From JBCBGF01 sp039193455 (GTDB lineage: Bacteria > Pseudomonadota > Alphaproteobacteria > Rhodobacterales > Rhodobacteraceae), in assembly GCA_039193455.1 (NCBI GenBank), contig JBCCWO010000005.1, positions 1 through 64,000 on the forward strand: a DNA stretch of 64,000 nucleotides, read 5' to 3'. Below the pieces are notes generated by a model, which was given only the letters and a program-made list of their open reading frames with translations, had not been told where the DNA came from and did not search any database. Both the position numbers and the translations under genes were made by a program. Below are positions 33,239 through 41,882 of the stretch, piece by piece. How positions within the stretch are numbered: the stretch's first letter is position 1; each line of letters opens with the position of its first letter.

Positions 33239-34117
33239 TCAAACCACCCCACGCCCCAACACCTCCCTGAGCAGCGGGTTCGGAAACCGCCGCTCCACTG
33301 TCACACCGTAGAACGCCTCCGTCAGCCCGGGCAAGGCAGCTGCTTCGATCAGGGCGCCGGATGACAGCTCGTCCTGCACCACGATCGGGGGCAGCACGGC
33401 CAGCCCCACGCCGTCGCGGGCGAGGAGGCGCATCATGGCCATGTCGTCGACCTCGGCGGCGATGTTGAGGTCGGCGTCAAAGCGCGCGGCGACCGCGTCG
33501 AAGCCCACGCGCAGCGTGCTGGCCGGGGTGGGCAGGACCAGCGGGGTTTCTGCCAGGCGACGCTCAAGCGGGATGCCGGGGGGGCACAAGGCGGGTACGC
33601 CGATCAGGCTGACATCCTGTTCGTCCAGGCGGCGGACGGTGAACGGGGTCAGCGCGTCGGGCGGCGGGGGCTGGTTGGTGAGGACGAGGTCGAGGTGGAG
33701 CGCTTCGAGGGCGGCCAGGAGCTCGGCCTCGCTGCCGGAGCGCAGGATCACCTCGACATCCGCGCGGCCGAGGACGGGTTTGAGAAAACTGAGCTGAAAG
33801 TTGCGCGACAGCGTGGCCAATGCGCCGATACGCAGCGCGGTGCGCCGGCTGCCGGTTTCGCTGAGCGTGGCCAGAAGCTCGCGCCCCGTGGCAAAGATCG
33901 CATCCGCATGGTCAAGCGCGATGCGCCCGGCCTCGGTCAGGTGCAGGGTGCGGCCGCGGCGTTCGAAGAGCGGTTGGCCGAGGCGGTCTTCGAGCTGTTT
34001 GATCTGGGTTGAAACAGCGGATTGCGACACGTTCAGGTGCTGGGCCGCGCGGGTGAGGTTGCCCTCATGCGCGACGATCTGAAAATAACGCAGGTGGTGG
34101 TAGTTGAGATCTGCCAT
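33239..34117 (-). CDS. LysR-family regulator of the divergent dab operon
   Basis: The 292-residue regulator has the LysR helix-turn-helix (LNYHHLRYFQIVAHEGNLTR, HLNVSQSAVSTQIKQLEDRL at about 27-46) and a periplasmic-binding-type effector domain from about residue 95. The LNYHHLRYF start resembles NhaR-like members. It is divergent from dabB-dabA, and a LysR box lies five bases upstream of its start codon, so it probably senses a carbon or metabolic signal and controls the bicarbonate pump. That role is inferred from position. Confidence 0.88.
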   Translation of the reverse strand: MADLNYHHLRYFQIVAHEGNLTRAAQHLNVSQSAVSTQIKQLEDRLGQPLFERRGRTLHLTEAGRIALDHADAIFATGRELLATLSETGSRRTALRIGALATLSRNFQLSFLKPVLGRADVEVILRSGSEAELLAALEALHLDLVLTNQPPPPDALTPFTVRRLDEQDVSLIGVPALCPPGIPLERRLAETPLVLPTPASTLRVGFDAVAARFDADLNIAAEVDDMAMMRLLARDGVGLAVLPPIVVQDELSSGALIEAAALPGLTEAFYGVTVERRFPNPLLREVLGRGVV

Positions 34118-34121
34118 AATC

Positions 34122-34138
34122 GTTCACTAAAACAGAAC
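34122..34138. promoter_or_regulatory. LysR-type box between lysR and dabB
   Basis: GTTC (34122-34125) and GAAC (34135-34138) are separated by nine bases and contain a T-N11-A core. A further TGAAC half site lies at 34155-34159. The position fits autoregulation and activation of dabB. Confidence 0.6.
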
Positions 34139-34225
34139 ATTTTTACCCAAACAATGAACTTTTCTCTGCGACAGCCTGCCGCTACATGAACCGGAACCGA
34201 ATTGCATCACCTTCCGGAGCATCCC

Positions 34226-35758
34226 ATGGCCCCTGCCCTCGTCGCATTTCTTGCCCCCGCCCTGCTGTTGCTGGCTGCGGCCTTTGCCTTTTCGCGGCCC
34301 GGCCAGCGCCCCGACGGGGTGGCGAAGGTGGCCGAAGGCGCGGCCCTGGGCGCCGTGGGGGTCGCGGCCGCGGCGGCGCTGATGGTGATCGTGTCGGGAA
34401 CACTGGCCAGCGGGGCGAACCTGCTGGACGCGGTGAGCGCGACGATGCTGGTGTTGGTGAGCTTCGTCGGCTGGGTCGTGCTGCGCTATTCCGGCGGCTA
34501 TCTGGACGGCGAAGAGCGGCAGGGGGCCTTCCTTGGCTGGATGTCGGCGACGCTGGCGGCAGTGATGATCCTTGTGCAGGCAGGGAACCTGATCGTCCTG
34601 ATCGCGGCCTGGATCGCGACCAGCCTGTGTCTGCACCAGTTGCTTCTGTTTTACGCTGATCGGCGGCAGGCCCAGCGGGCGGCGCGCAAGAAGGCGATCG
34701 TGGCGCGGGCGGGCGATGCGGCGCTGATCCTGGCGGGCGCACTTCTATACCAAGGGTTTGGCACGGTTGACATCGCCGCGATCCTTGCCGCGGCCGAGGC
34801 CGGGCCCGCGCCGGTACAGGCGCTTTGGGCGGCGGGGTTCCTTGCGCTCGCCGCGATTCTAAAATCGGCGCAGTTTCCGACCCATGGCTGGCTGACCGAG
34901 GTGATGGAGACACCGACGCCGGTTTCGGCCCTGCTGCATGCGGGCGTGATCAATGCCGGTGGGTTCCTGCTGATCCGGTTCGCCGATGTGATGCTGGCGG
35001 CGCCGGGCATTCTGGCGGTGCTGGCAATGCTTGGTGGGTTCACCGCGCTTTTGGGTGGTCTGGCGATGCTCGCACAGCCGGCGGTCAAGACGTCGCTCGC
35101 CTGGTCCACCATTGCGCAGATGGGGTTCATGATCATGCAATGCGGGCTGGCGCTGTTCCCGCTGGCGCTGCTGCATATCGTGGCGCACTCGCTTTATAAG
35201 GCGCACGCCTTCCTCGCCTCGGGCACGGCGGTCACGCAGGTGGCCTCGATCGCGCGGCCCGGGCCGATTGCAATCCCTGATGGCAAGGCGGTGCTCAAGG
35301 CCTTTGGCATCGCGCTGGCGGTCTATGCGCTGGTGGGGCTTGCGTTCGGGCTGATTGACAAGAGCCCGCAGGCGATTGCGCTGGGGGCGATCCTTGTCTT
35401 TGGGGTGGCGTACCTGCTGGCCCAGGGTCTGGCCGATGCCGCGCCGAAGGTGCTGACGCGGAAAACCGCATTCTATTCGCTGGCGGCCTCAACAAGCTAT
35501 TTCGCGCTCCAGACCGCGGCAGAGTGGCTGACGGCGGGCACCCTGCCCGCGACCCCGGCGCCCGGGCCGCTGGAGTGGACGCTTCTGGTCCTGGCGGTGA
35601 TGAGCTTTGGGGTGGTCGCGCTGGCGCAGGCGCTGTTCCCCTTGTGGTCGAACCACCCGGCGGCGGCGGGCCTGCGGGTGCACCTGTCCAACGGGCTTTA
35701 CGCCAATGCGGTGTTCGACCGGCTGCTGGGCGGCTGGACGATCCGGAAACCCCTGTAA
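34226..35758 (+). CDS. dabB: DabB: membrane subunit of the DAB inorganic-carbon pump (NuoL-like)
   Basis: The 510-residue membrane protein belongs to the proton-conducting antiporter family of complex I (NuoL/MrpA-like), with about 13 helices. The diagnostic THGWLTEVMETPTPVSALLH and AGVINAGGFLLIRFADVM segments are near residues 225-260, and SLAWSTIAQMGFMIMQCGLA follows. With DabA it forms the energy-coupled system that accumulates bicarbonate, as described in Halothiobacillus and others. The ATG at 34226 has GGAG seven bases upstream; an ATG at 34202 is an alternative. The dabA gene follows after 26 bases. Confidence 0.9.
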   Translation: MAPALVAFLAPALLLLAAAFAFSRPGQRPDGVAKVAEGAALGAVGVAAAAALMVIVSGTLASGANLLDAVSATMLVLVSFVGWVVLRYSGGYLDGEERQGAFLGWMSATLAAVMILVQAGNLIVLIAAWIATSLCLHQLLLFYADRRQAQRAARKKAIVARAGDAALILAGALLYQGFGTVDIAAILAAAEAGPAPVQALWAAGFLALAAILKSAQFPTHGWLTEVMETPTPVSALLHAGVINAGGFLLIRFADVMLAAPGILAVLAMLGGFTALLGGLAMLAQPAVKTSLAWSTIAQMGFMIMQCGLALFPLALLHIVAHSLYKAHAFLASGTAVTQVASIARPGPIAIPDGKAVLKAFGIALAVYALVGLAFGLIDKSPQAIALGAILVFGVAYLLAQGLADAAPKVLTRKTAFYSLAASTSYFALQTAAEWLTAGTLPATPAPGPLEWTLLVLAVMSFGVVALAQALFPLWSNHPAAAGLRVHLSNGLYANAVFDRLLGGWTIRKPL

Positions 35759-35784
35759 CGCAGACCTGAACGGAGATCACGAAC

Positions 35785-38196
35785 ATGACCCCTGCACATG
35801 CATCCGGACTGATGGACACTGCCGCGCTGGAAAAGGCTGCCGACGCGGCCGCCCGGCACATCCCCCCGGTCTTTCCGCTGGCCGCATCGGTCGCAGTGAA
35901 CCCCTATCTGGGCCAGACGGGTGGCACCTTGGCCGAGGCGGGCGCCCGGCTTGCCCGGATTGGCGGGGTGCCGGTGACCATGCCCCGCCAGTGGTACCGC
36001 GCAAAGATCGGCGCGGGCGAGATCACAGATGCCGATTTGCAGGCAGCACTTGACCGGGCGCCGCGCGCCGACCGGCCCGCCGATATCGCCGCCCTGCGCA
36101 GCGCCGCCGCAACGGCGGCCCCTGCCCGCACGGCGACGCCGACGGTGGCGCAGCTGGCGGCGGATGTCAGCGGCACCGATTGGACCGCGCTGATTGATGA
36201 ACGCTTCGGCGCCTGGGCCGCCGGGTATTTTGATGCCGGTCAGGCGCTCTGGGCCGCGCCGAAGGGGCGGAGCGCCTGGGATGCGTTCCGGATGCACGCG
36301 ACCCATGACCTGACGCCTGAAATCATGGGCCTTACCGGGTTTGCCCGGTTCGTGGCCGAAGCGCCGGAACGCGCCTCGGAGGCGATCGCGCGGGCCTCGA
36401 TCCGGCTGGGCCTTGGGACCGATGAGTTGGAAAGCTATTTCCACCAGCTGCTCTTTACCCTTGGCGGATGGGCGCAATATGCGCGTTACGAGCTGTGGCA
36501 GGCCGAGCTGGCGGGTCGGGGCGACGATACGATCACCGATTTCCTGGCAATCCGGCTGCTGTGGGAAGAGGCGCTTTACGACCGGTTTGGCGACCAGATA
36601 GATGATCGCTGGGCGGCGGCGAAGCTGTCCCATGCCGCGCCCGTTGCCCCGGATGCCGATTTGATCACCGACGCGATCCTGCAGGATGCCGCGGATCAGG
36701 CCGCCCAGCGCAAACTGGCCGAGACGCTGAGCCTGTCCGCGACCGCGGCCTCGGACAACCGGCCCGCGATGCAGGCGGCGTTCTGTATCGATGTGCGGTC
36801 CGAAGTGTTACGCCGCGCGCTGGAAGCGGTGGATCCGGGGATCCAGACGCTTGGGTTTGCGGGGTTTTTCGGTGTGTTTGCCGAGCACAAGGGCTTTGCC
36901 TCGGACGTGGCCGAGCGGCGGCTGCCGGTTCTGTTGAACCCCACGGTGACAAGCGCGTCGGGCAACGCGGCGACGCAGGAGGCCGATACCGAAGCGCGGT
37001 ACGCCGCGCGGGCCAAGCGCGCCTGGGGTCGGTTCAAACTGGCCGCGGTGTCGTCCTTTGCCTTTGTCGAGGCGATGGGCCCGGTCTATGCCGCCAAGCT
37101 TGCCCGCGATGCGCTCGCGCTGTCGCCGAAGGAGGCGAAGGTCGAACCGAAGCCGGAATTCTCGCCCGAACTGGACGCGGATGCGCGGATTGGCGCGGCC
37201 GAGACGGTGCTGCGGGCGATGTCACTGACCAAGAATTTTGCGCGGTTGGTGGTGCTGGCCGGACATGGGGCGAACGTGACCAACAACCCATTCGAAAGCG
37301 GTCTGCATTGCGGCGCGTGCGGCGGGTATTCCGGCGAGGTCAACGCCCGGCTTTTGACTGCGCTTCTCAATGACGGCGCGGTGCGCGAGGGGTTGGTGGC
37401 CAAGGGGATCGAGATTGCGGCGGACACACTGTTCGTCGGCGCGCTGCACGACACGACGACCGATACGATCACCCTCTATGACGGCGATCATCCCGCGTCC
37501 GACCATACCGCCGACCTCAAGCAGGCGCGCCAGTGGTTTGCCACAGCGGGCCGGGTGGCGCGGGGCGAACGCGCGCTACGCCTGCCAAGGGCCACGGATG
37601 CGGGCCAGGTGAGCGAGCGCGCGCATGACTGGGCCGAGGTGCGCCCGGAATGGGCGCTGGCGGGCTGCAAGGCCTTCATCGCCGCGCCACGCCCCCGCAC
37701 GACCGGGCGGACGCTGGAAGGGCGGGCGTTCCTGCACGATTACGACTGGCATCAGGACGCCAAGAACGGCTTTGGCGTGCTGGAGCTGATCATGACCGCG
37801 CCGGTGGTCGTCGCAAGCTGGATCAGCCTGCAATACTATGGGTCGACGGTGGCGCCGCAGGCCTTTGGCGGCGGCAACAAACTGCTCCACAATGTCGTGG
37901 GCGGCATCGGTGTGGTCGAGGGCAATGGCGGCCCGTTGCGGGCCGGGCTGCCCTGGCAGTCGGTGCATGACGGCGAGCGCCACAGCCACGAACCGCTGCG
38001 GCTGTCGGTCTGCATCGAAGCCCCGACCGAGGCGATGACCGACATCCTGTCGCGCCATGACGGGGTGCGCGATCTGTTCGACAACGGCTGGCTGCACCTC
38101 TTCGCGCTCGACGATCAGGGACGCATGGCGCAGCGGTACACAGGCGGGCTGCAGTGGGATACGGTGGAGCCGGTCGAGGTACAGCGGGTGGCGTGA
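35785..38196 (+). CDS. dabA: DabA: zinc-binding catalytic subunit of the DAB inorganic-carbon pump (DUF2309)
   Basis: The 803-residue peripheral protein has a beta-carbonic-anhydrase-like active site. The candidate zinc ligands and partner are C334 and D336 in AAFCIDVRSEVLRRALE, H494 in VVLAGHGANVTNNPFES and C509 in HCGACGGYSGEVNARLL. The spacings (2 and 15) equal those of C351/D353 and H524/C539 recalled for the Halothiobacillus protein, which supports a working enzyme. It hydrates CO2 to bicarbonate in one direction, driven by the ion gradient through DabB. GGAG precedes the ATG. In a photoheterotroph it would feed anaplerotic carboxylation. Confidence 0.92.
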   Translation: MTPAHASGLMDTAALEKAADAAARHIPPVFPLAASVAVNPYLGQTGGTLAEAGARLARIGGVPVTMPRQWYRAKIGAGEITDADLQAALDRAPRADRPADIAALRSAAATAAPARTATPTVAQLAADVSGTDWTALIDERFGAWAAGYFDAGQALWAAPKGRSAWDAFRMHATHDLTPEIMGLTGFARFVAEAPERASEAIARASIRLGLGTDELESYFHQLLFTLGGWAQYARYELWQAELAGRGDDTITDFLAIRLLWEEALYDRFGDQIDDRWAAAKLSHAAPVAPDADLITDAILQDAADQAAQRKLAETLSLSATAASDNRPAMQAAFCIDVRSEVLRRALEAVDPGIQTLGFAGFFGVFAEHKGFASDVAERRLPVLLNPTVTSASGNAATQEADTEARYAARAKRAWGRFKLAAVSSFAFVEAMGPVYAAKLARDALALSPKEAKVEPKPEFSPELDADARIGAAETVLRAMSLTKNFARLVVLAGHGANVTNNPFESGLHCGACGGYSGEVNARLLTALLNDGAVREGLVAKGIEIAADTLFVGALHDTTTDTITLYDGDHPASDHTADLKQARQWFATAGRVARGERALRLPRATDAGQVSERAHDWAEVRPEWALAGCKAFIAAPRPRTTGRTLEGRAFLHDYDWHQDAKNGFGVLELIMTAPVVVASWISLQYYGSTVAPQAFGGGNKLLHNVVGGIGVVEGNGGPLRAGLPWQSVHDGERHSHEPLRLSVCIEAPTEAMTDILSRHDGVRDLFDNGWLHLFALDDQGRMAQRYTGGLQWDTVEPVEVQRVA

Positions 38197-38437
38197 GGCG
38201 GGCGCTTCGGGTGTCTTTCCTGGCACCCTCCCTGATGGACAGCGAAATAGGGTCCGGGGCGGCATAGCGCGCGCTGGACATCTTTGCGTCGCTCGCGTAG
38301 CCACACGCCTAGACTTCAAACCTAGAAGGCACCGATATCATGGTGATCGCAGAGCTGGGCTGAGACGCCCCCCGAACGCCTCTACACGATCTGACTTTGC
38401 AAGGACGGCGCGCGCGCAGGGCGCGGCCTGACCCACC

Positions 38438-39769
38438 ATGACACTCAATTCCTCCCAGCCCCGGGCTGGTCTGCGGGCCGAAATCCGCCCGCTTCTCAAG
38501 CTCTCTGTTCCGCTGATGATCGGGCTGATGGCCGCGACGCTGATCGGCGTTGTCGATACCGTCATGATTGCGCCGCTAGGCACCGTGCCGCTGGCCGCCG
38601 CCGGGATCACGACGGCGGTGTTGATCATCCTCATCTCGGCCCTGTGGGGCCTGGTCACCGTGATCGGGGTCCAGATCGCCACCGCCGAGGGCGCCGAGGA
38701 TCGCAGCGAGGTTTCGGCGCATGTCAAAAGCGGCCTTGTTCTGGGCGCGCTTGCGGGGATGGCGGGCTTTGGCGTGATGATGGCGGTCTATCCGCTCTTG
38801 GGCCCGATCGGGCAACCGGCCGAGGTGCTGGCAATCCTGCTGCCCTATTGGGCCGCGATGGCGCTGTGGATCGTGCCCTTCACGATGTTCTTTGTGCTCA
38901 AGGGCCTGTTTGACGGGGTCGGGCGCGAATGGACGGGGGTGGTGCTGTCCTACCTTGGGGTCGTGGTCAATGTCCCGGCGAACTATCTGCTGATCCATGT
39001 CGCGGGGCTGGGGGTGCTGGGGGCCGGGCTGGCGAGCATCCTGTCGCAAACTGTGTCGCTCTTGGCCGGGCTGGCGGTCTGGCGGCTGTCGAAAGGGCTT
39101 GCACCCTACCGCGTGCCTGCGCCGTTTTCCTGGGGGCGGGTGTGGACGCAGCTGCGCGAGGGGCTGCCGCTGTGTCTGGGCTATGCCGGCGAAGGCGGGG
39201 CCTACGCGTTTATGGGGATCATGATCGGCTGGCTGGGGGCCACCGCGCTGGCCGCGCACCAGGTTGCCAATGCAATCGCGGGGCTGGCCTATGTTATTCC
39301 GCTGGGCATGGCGGGGGCTGTGGCGATCCGGATCGGGCAGGCGATTGGCGGCGCACAGCGGGACCGGCTGCGGCCGATTCTGACGGCGGGGCTGCTGATC
39401 GTGACGGTCTGGCAGTGCCTTGTTGCGCTGACCTTTCTGCTGGGCGGGCGCTACATGGCAGAGGCCCTTTCCACGGATCCGGCCGTTGTGACGCTGGCGG
39501 CGACGCTTTTCCTGGTGCTGGCGCTGATGCAGATCGCCGATGGGATCCAGTCGACCGCGCTGGGTGCGCTGCGCGGGATGATGGACAACCGTGTTCCCAC
39601 CGCGATCACACTGGTGGCCTATTGGCCGCTTGCGCTGCCTGCGGGCTATCTTCTGGGGCTGGTCTTTGGCCAAGGGGCAGCGGGCGTGTGGCTGGGCTAT
39701 ACGCTGGGGATCGCGGTGGCGGCGGTGGCCCTGCCCTGGCGGTTTTGGCGCAAGACCCGCGTCGAGTAA
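38438..39769 (+). CDS. MATE-family efflux transporter
   Basis: The 443-residue protein has about 12 membrane helices in two repeated halves, the first starting LKLSVPLMIGLMAATLIGVV with DTVMIAPLGTVPLAAAGI (a MatE hallmark) and the second AYAFMGIMIGWLGATALAAH. MATE carriers export cationic compounds in exchange for Na+ or H+. The substrate is not indicated. The start has only a weak ribosome binding site, and the 240 bases before it contain no other gene. A strong hairpin follows at 39800-39825. Confidence 0.9.
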   Translation: MTLNSSQPRAGLRAEIRPLLKLSVPLMIGLMAATLIGVVDTVMIAPLGTVPLAAAGITTAVLIILISALWGLVTVIGVQIATAEGAEDRSEVSAHVKSGLVLGALAGMAGFGVMMAVYPLLGPIGQPAEVLAILLPYWAAMALWIVPFTMFFVLKGLFDGVGREWTGVVLSYLGVVVNVPANYLLIHVAGLGVLGAGLASILSQTVSLLAGLAVWRLSKGLAPYRVPAPFSWGRVWTQLREGLPLCLGYAGEGGAYAFMGIMIGWLGATALAAHQVANAIAGLAYVIPLGMAGAVAIRIGQAIGGAQRDRLRPILTAGLLIVTVWQCLVALTFLLGGRYMAEALSTDPAVVTLAATLFLVLALMQIADGIQSTALGALRGMMDNRVPTAITLVAYWPLALPAGYLLGLVFGQGAAGVWLGYTLGIAVAAVALPWRFWRKTRVE

Positions 39770-39799
39770 CGCCCCGGATCTGCCCAAAATACCGGCAAT

Positions 39800-39825
39800 T
39801 GGGCTGGCGGGTTCCTGCCAGCCCA
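39800..39825 (+). terminator. Probable terminator hairpin after the MATE gene
   Basis: TGGGCTGGC (39800-39808) pairs perfectly with GCCAGCCCA (39817-39825) over nine bases with an 8-base loop. Only a short T run (TGTTT) follows, so termination may be partial. Confidence 0.55.
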
Positions 39826-39852
39826 CTGTTTCCCCCCAAAAGACGATTGCGT

Positions 39853-39873
39853 TGTGGCCTTAGAATTGCCACA
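39853..39873. promoter_or_regulatory. Inverted repeat TGTGGC-N9-GCCACA before the exopolysaccharide genes
   Basis: Perfect 6-bp arms lie 82 bases upstream of the first glycosyltransferase start. The symmetry suggests an operator, but no regulator is identified. Confidence 0.4.
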
Positions 39874-39954
39874 CGAACGCCATGGGTAGGGGCGTAAGCG
39901 CGCCGCTGTTTCGGGCATGGCCCGGTCAGCGCGGCTTGGCCCGAGGATCGACCC

Positions 39955-40959
39955 GTGTCGCCCATTGCCCCCTCCCCCGTCCCGCTGGTGGTTATTCCCT
40001 GCCTGAACGAAGCCGCGCATATCGCGCGCGTCACCAAGCAAATGTCCAACGCCGTGCGCCCCTATGGCGGGCGGGTGGTTGTCGCCGATGGCGGCAGCAC
40101 CGATGGCTCGCGCGCCGTTGTGCGCGAGATTGCGCGGCGCGATCCGCGGGTGCATTTTCTTGACAATCCTGCGCGCATCCAGAGCGCGGGGATCAACGCC
40201 GCGGTGGCCGCCCATGGGGCGGGCCATTCGCATCTGATCCGGGTCGATGCCCATTGCGCCTATCCCGATGGGTTCATTCCAGCGCTTTTGGTCGATGCCG
40301 AGGCGACGGGCGCAAGCGCCGTCGTCGTTGGCATGATCGCGGCCGGTGAGGGCGTGATCCAGCGGATCAACGCGGCCACGCAGAACGCCCGCATCGGCAA
40401 TGGCGGCTCCAAGCACCGGGCGCAGGGCCGTGGCGAATGGGTCGATCATGGGCACCACGCGCTGATCCGGCTGGACGCGTTCCACGCGGTGGGCGGATAT
40501 GATGCGAGCTTTGCCCATAACGAAGATGCCGAGCTTGACGCGCGCCTGACGCGGGCGGGCCATGGCATCTGGCTGACAGCGCGGACGGCGATCACCTATT
40601 ACCCCCGCACCGATGCGCGATCGCTTCTGGACCAGTATTTTCGCTATGGGCGGGGGCGCGCGCGCAACCTGCTGAAGCACCGTGCGCTGCCCAATCGGCG
40701 GCAATGGGTGGTGATCTCGGTCGCGCCCACCGTTGCGCTGGTGGCCGCCTCGTCGCTGGTGCCCCTGCTCGCGCTGCCCGCGTTCCTTTGGATGGCCGCC
40801 GCGCTCGCCGGGGGTGTCTCAGTCGCCGTGTCCGAACGTGCGCCGGTGATGCTGCTCTCCGGCGGGGTGGCGATGCTGATGCATGTGGCTTGGTCGGTGG
40901 GGTTCTGGACGCAACTGGTCAGCGCGCCCGCGGGCGCAACGCGCGGGGTGCCCGCGTGA
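39955..40959 (+). CDS. Family 2 glycosyltransferase (ExoA-like)
   Basis: The 334-residue protein has a GT-A fold: PLVVIPCLNEAAHIARVTK at the start, the nucleotide-binding VVADGGSTDGSRAVV, the metal-binding LIRVDAHCAYP (DAH) and the GGYDASFAHNEDAELDARL acceptor loop, with a hydrophobic C-terminal part of two or three helices (about 260-330). This resembles ExoA-type transferases of succinoglycan-like exopolysaccharide. The GTG start at 39955 is supported by GAGGA eight bases upstream. It overlaps the next gene by four bases (GTGA). Confidence 0.87.
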   Translation: MSPIAPSPVPLVVIPCLNEAAHIARVTKQMSNAVRPYGGRVVVADGGSTDGSRAVVREIARRDPRVHFLDNPARIQSAGINAAVAAHGAGHSHLIRVDAHCAYPDGFIPALLVDAEATGASAVVVGMIAAGEGVIQRINAATQNARIGNGGSKHRAQGRGEWVDHGHHALIRLDAFHAVGGYDASFAHNEDAELDARLTRAGHGIWLTARTAITYYPRTDARSLLDQYFRYGRGRARNLLKHRALPNRRQWVVISVAPTVALVAASSLVPLLALPAFLWMAAALAGGVSVAVSERAPVMLLSGGVAMLMHVAWSVGFWTQLVSAPAGATRGVPA

Positions 40960-41882
40960 CCGGTGTCGATATCTGCGTCTGCACCTTTCAGCGGGACAGC
41001 GTGATCGAAACGCTCGCCTCGCTGATGGCACTCGAAGTACCTGCCGGGACGGCGGTGCGGGTAATCGTGGTCGACAACGACGTGTCGCCTAGCACGCAAG
41101 CCCGCGTGGCGGCGTTTGCGGAACAGGCACCGCTGCCGATCCGCTATCTCCATGCCCCCGCTGGCAATATCTCGGTCGCGCGCAATGCGGCCTTGGACGC
41201 GGCAGAGGGGCGGTTTGTGGCCTTTATCGACGATGACGAGACGGCGACGCCCGGCTGGCTGGCAGCCCTGCTGCAGGAGAGCACGACTTCAGGCGTGGCG
41301 GTGGTGCTGGGGCCGGTTGCGCCGGAATTCGACGCCAGCGCCCCAGCCTGGGTGCGCGCCGCCGATCTGCACGCGACGCGGCCCGTTTGGCGCAAGGGCG
41401 AGATTTGCACGGGCTATACCTGCAATGTCCTGATCGACCGCACGCATCCGGCGCTGGCCACGCGACGGTTCGATCCGATGCTCGGCCAGACGGGCGGTGA
41501 GGACACTGATTTCTTCGGCGCCGCCCACCGCGACGGTGCGCGCATCGCCTTTGCGCCCGACGCGGTCGTCACAGAGGCCGTGCCCCCGATACGCACATCG
41601 TTTCAATGGCTTGCGCGGCGACGCTACCGCATGGGGCAGACCCATGCGCATGTCCTGACCACCCGCCTGGGCCAGCGCCGTTTGCGCGCCCTGCCCGTGG
41701 CGTTCGCAAAGGCCCTGGCCTGCGCAGGCCTCGCCCTTGTCATGCTGCCCATCGCCCACCGCCGCAACACCGCTTTCTTGCGGGCGGCCCTGCACCTTGG
41801 CGTGGTGGCCGGGCTCGCCGGGCATGGCGGGCTGAAACTTTATGGACTGACCCAACCCATTGACGGGGTGCACGCGAAATGA
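40956..41882 (+). CDS. Family 2 glycosyltransferase
   Basis: The 308-residue protein has the GT-A signature: DICVCTFQRDSVIETLASLM, VRVIVVDNDVSP, NISVARNAALDAAEGRFVAF and IDDDETATPGWLAALLQES, where the aspartates coordinate the metal and sugar nucleotide. A hydrophobic helix near residues 255-275 could anchor it. The GTG start overlaps the preceding gene (GTGA) and the stop overlaps the next (ATGA), so the three genes are translated together. The sugar donor and acceptor are not known. Confidence 0.85.
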   Translation: MTGVDICVCTFQRDSVIETLASLMALEVPAGTAVRVIVVDNDVSPSTQARVAAFAEQAPLPIRYLHAPAGNISVARNAALDAAEGRFVAFIDDDETATPGWLAALLQESTTSGVAVVLGPVAPEFDASAPAWVRAADLHATRPVWRKGEICTGYTCNVLIDRTHPALATRRFDPMLGQTGGEDTDFFGAAHRDGARIAFAPDAVVTEAVPPIRTSFQWLARRRYRMGQTHAHVLTTRLGQRRLRALPVAFAKALACAGLALVMLPIAHRRNTAFLRAALHLGVVAGLAGHGGLKLYGLTQPIDGVHAK

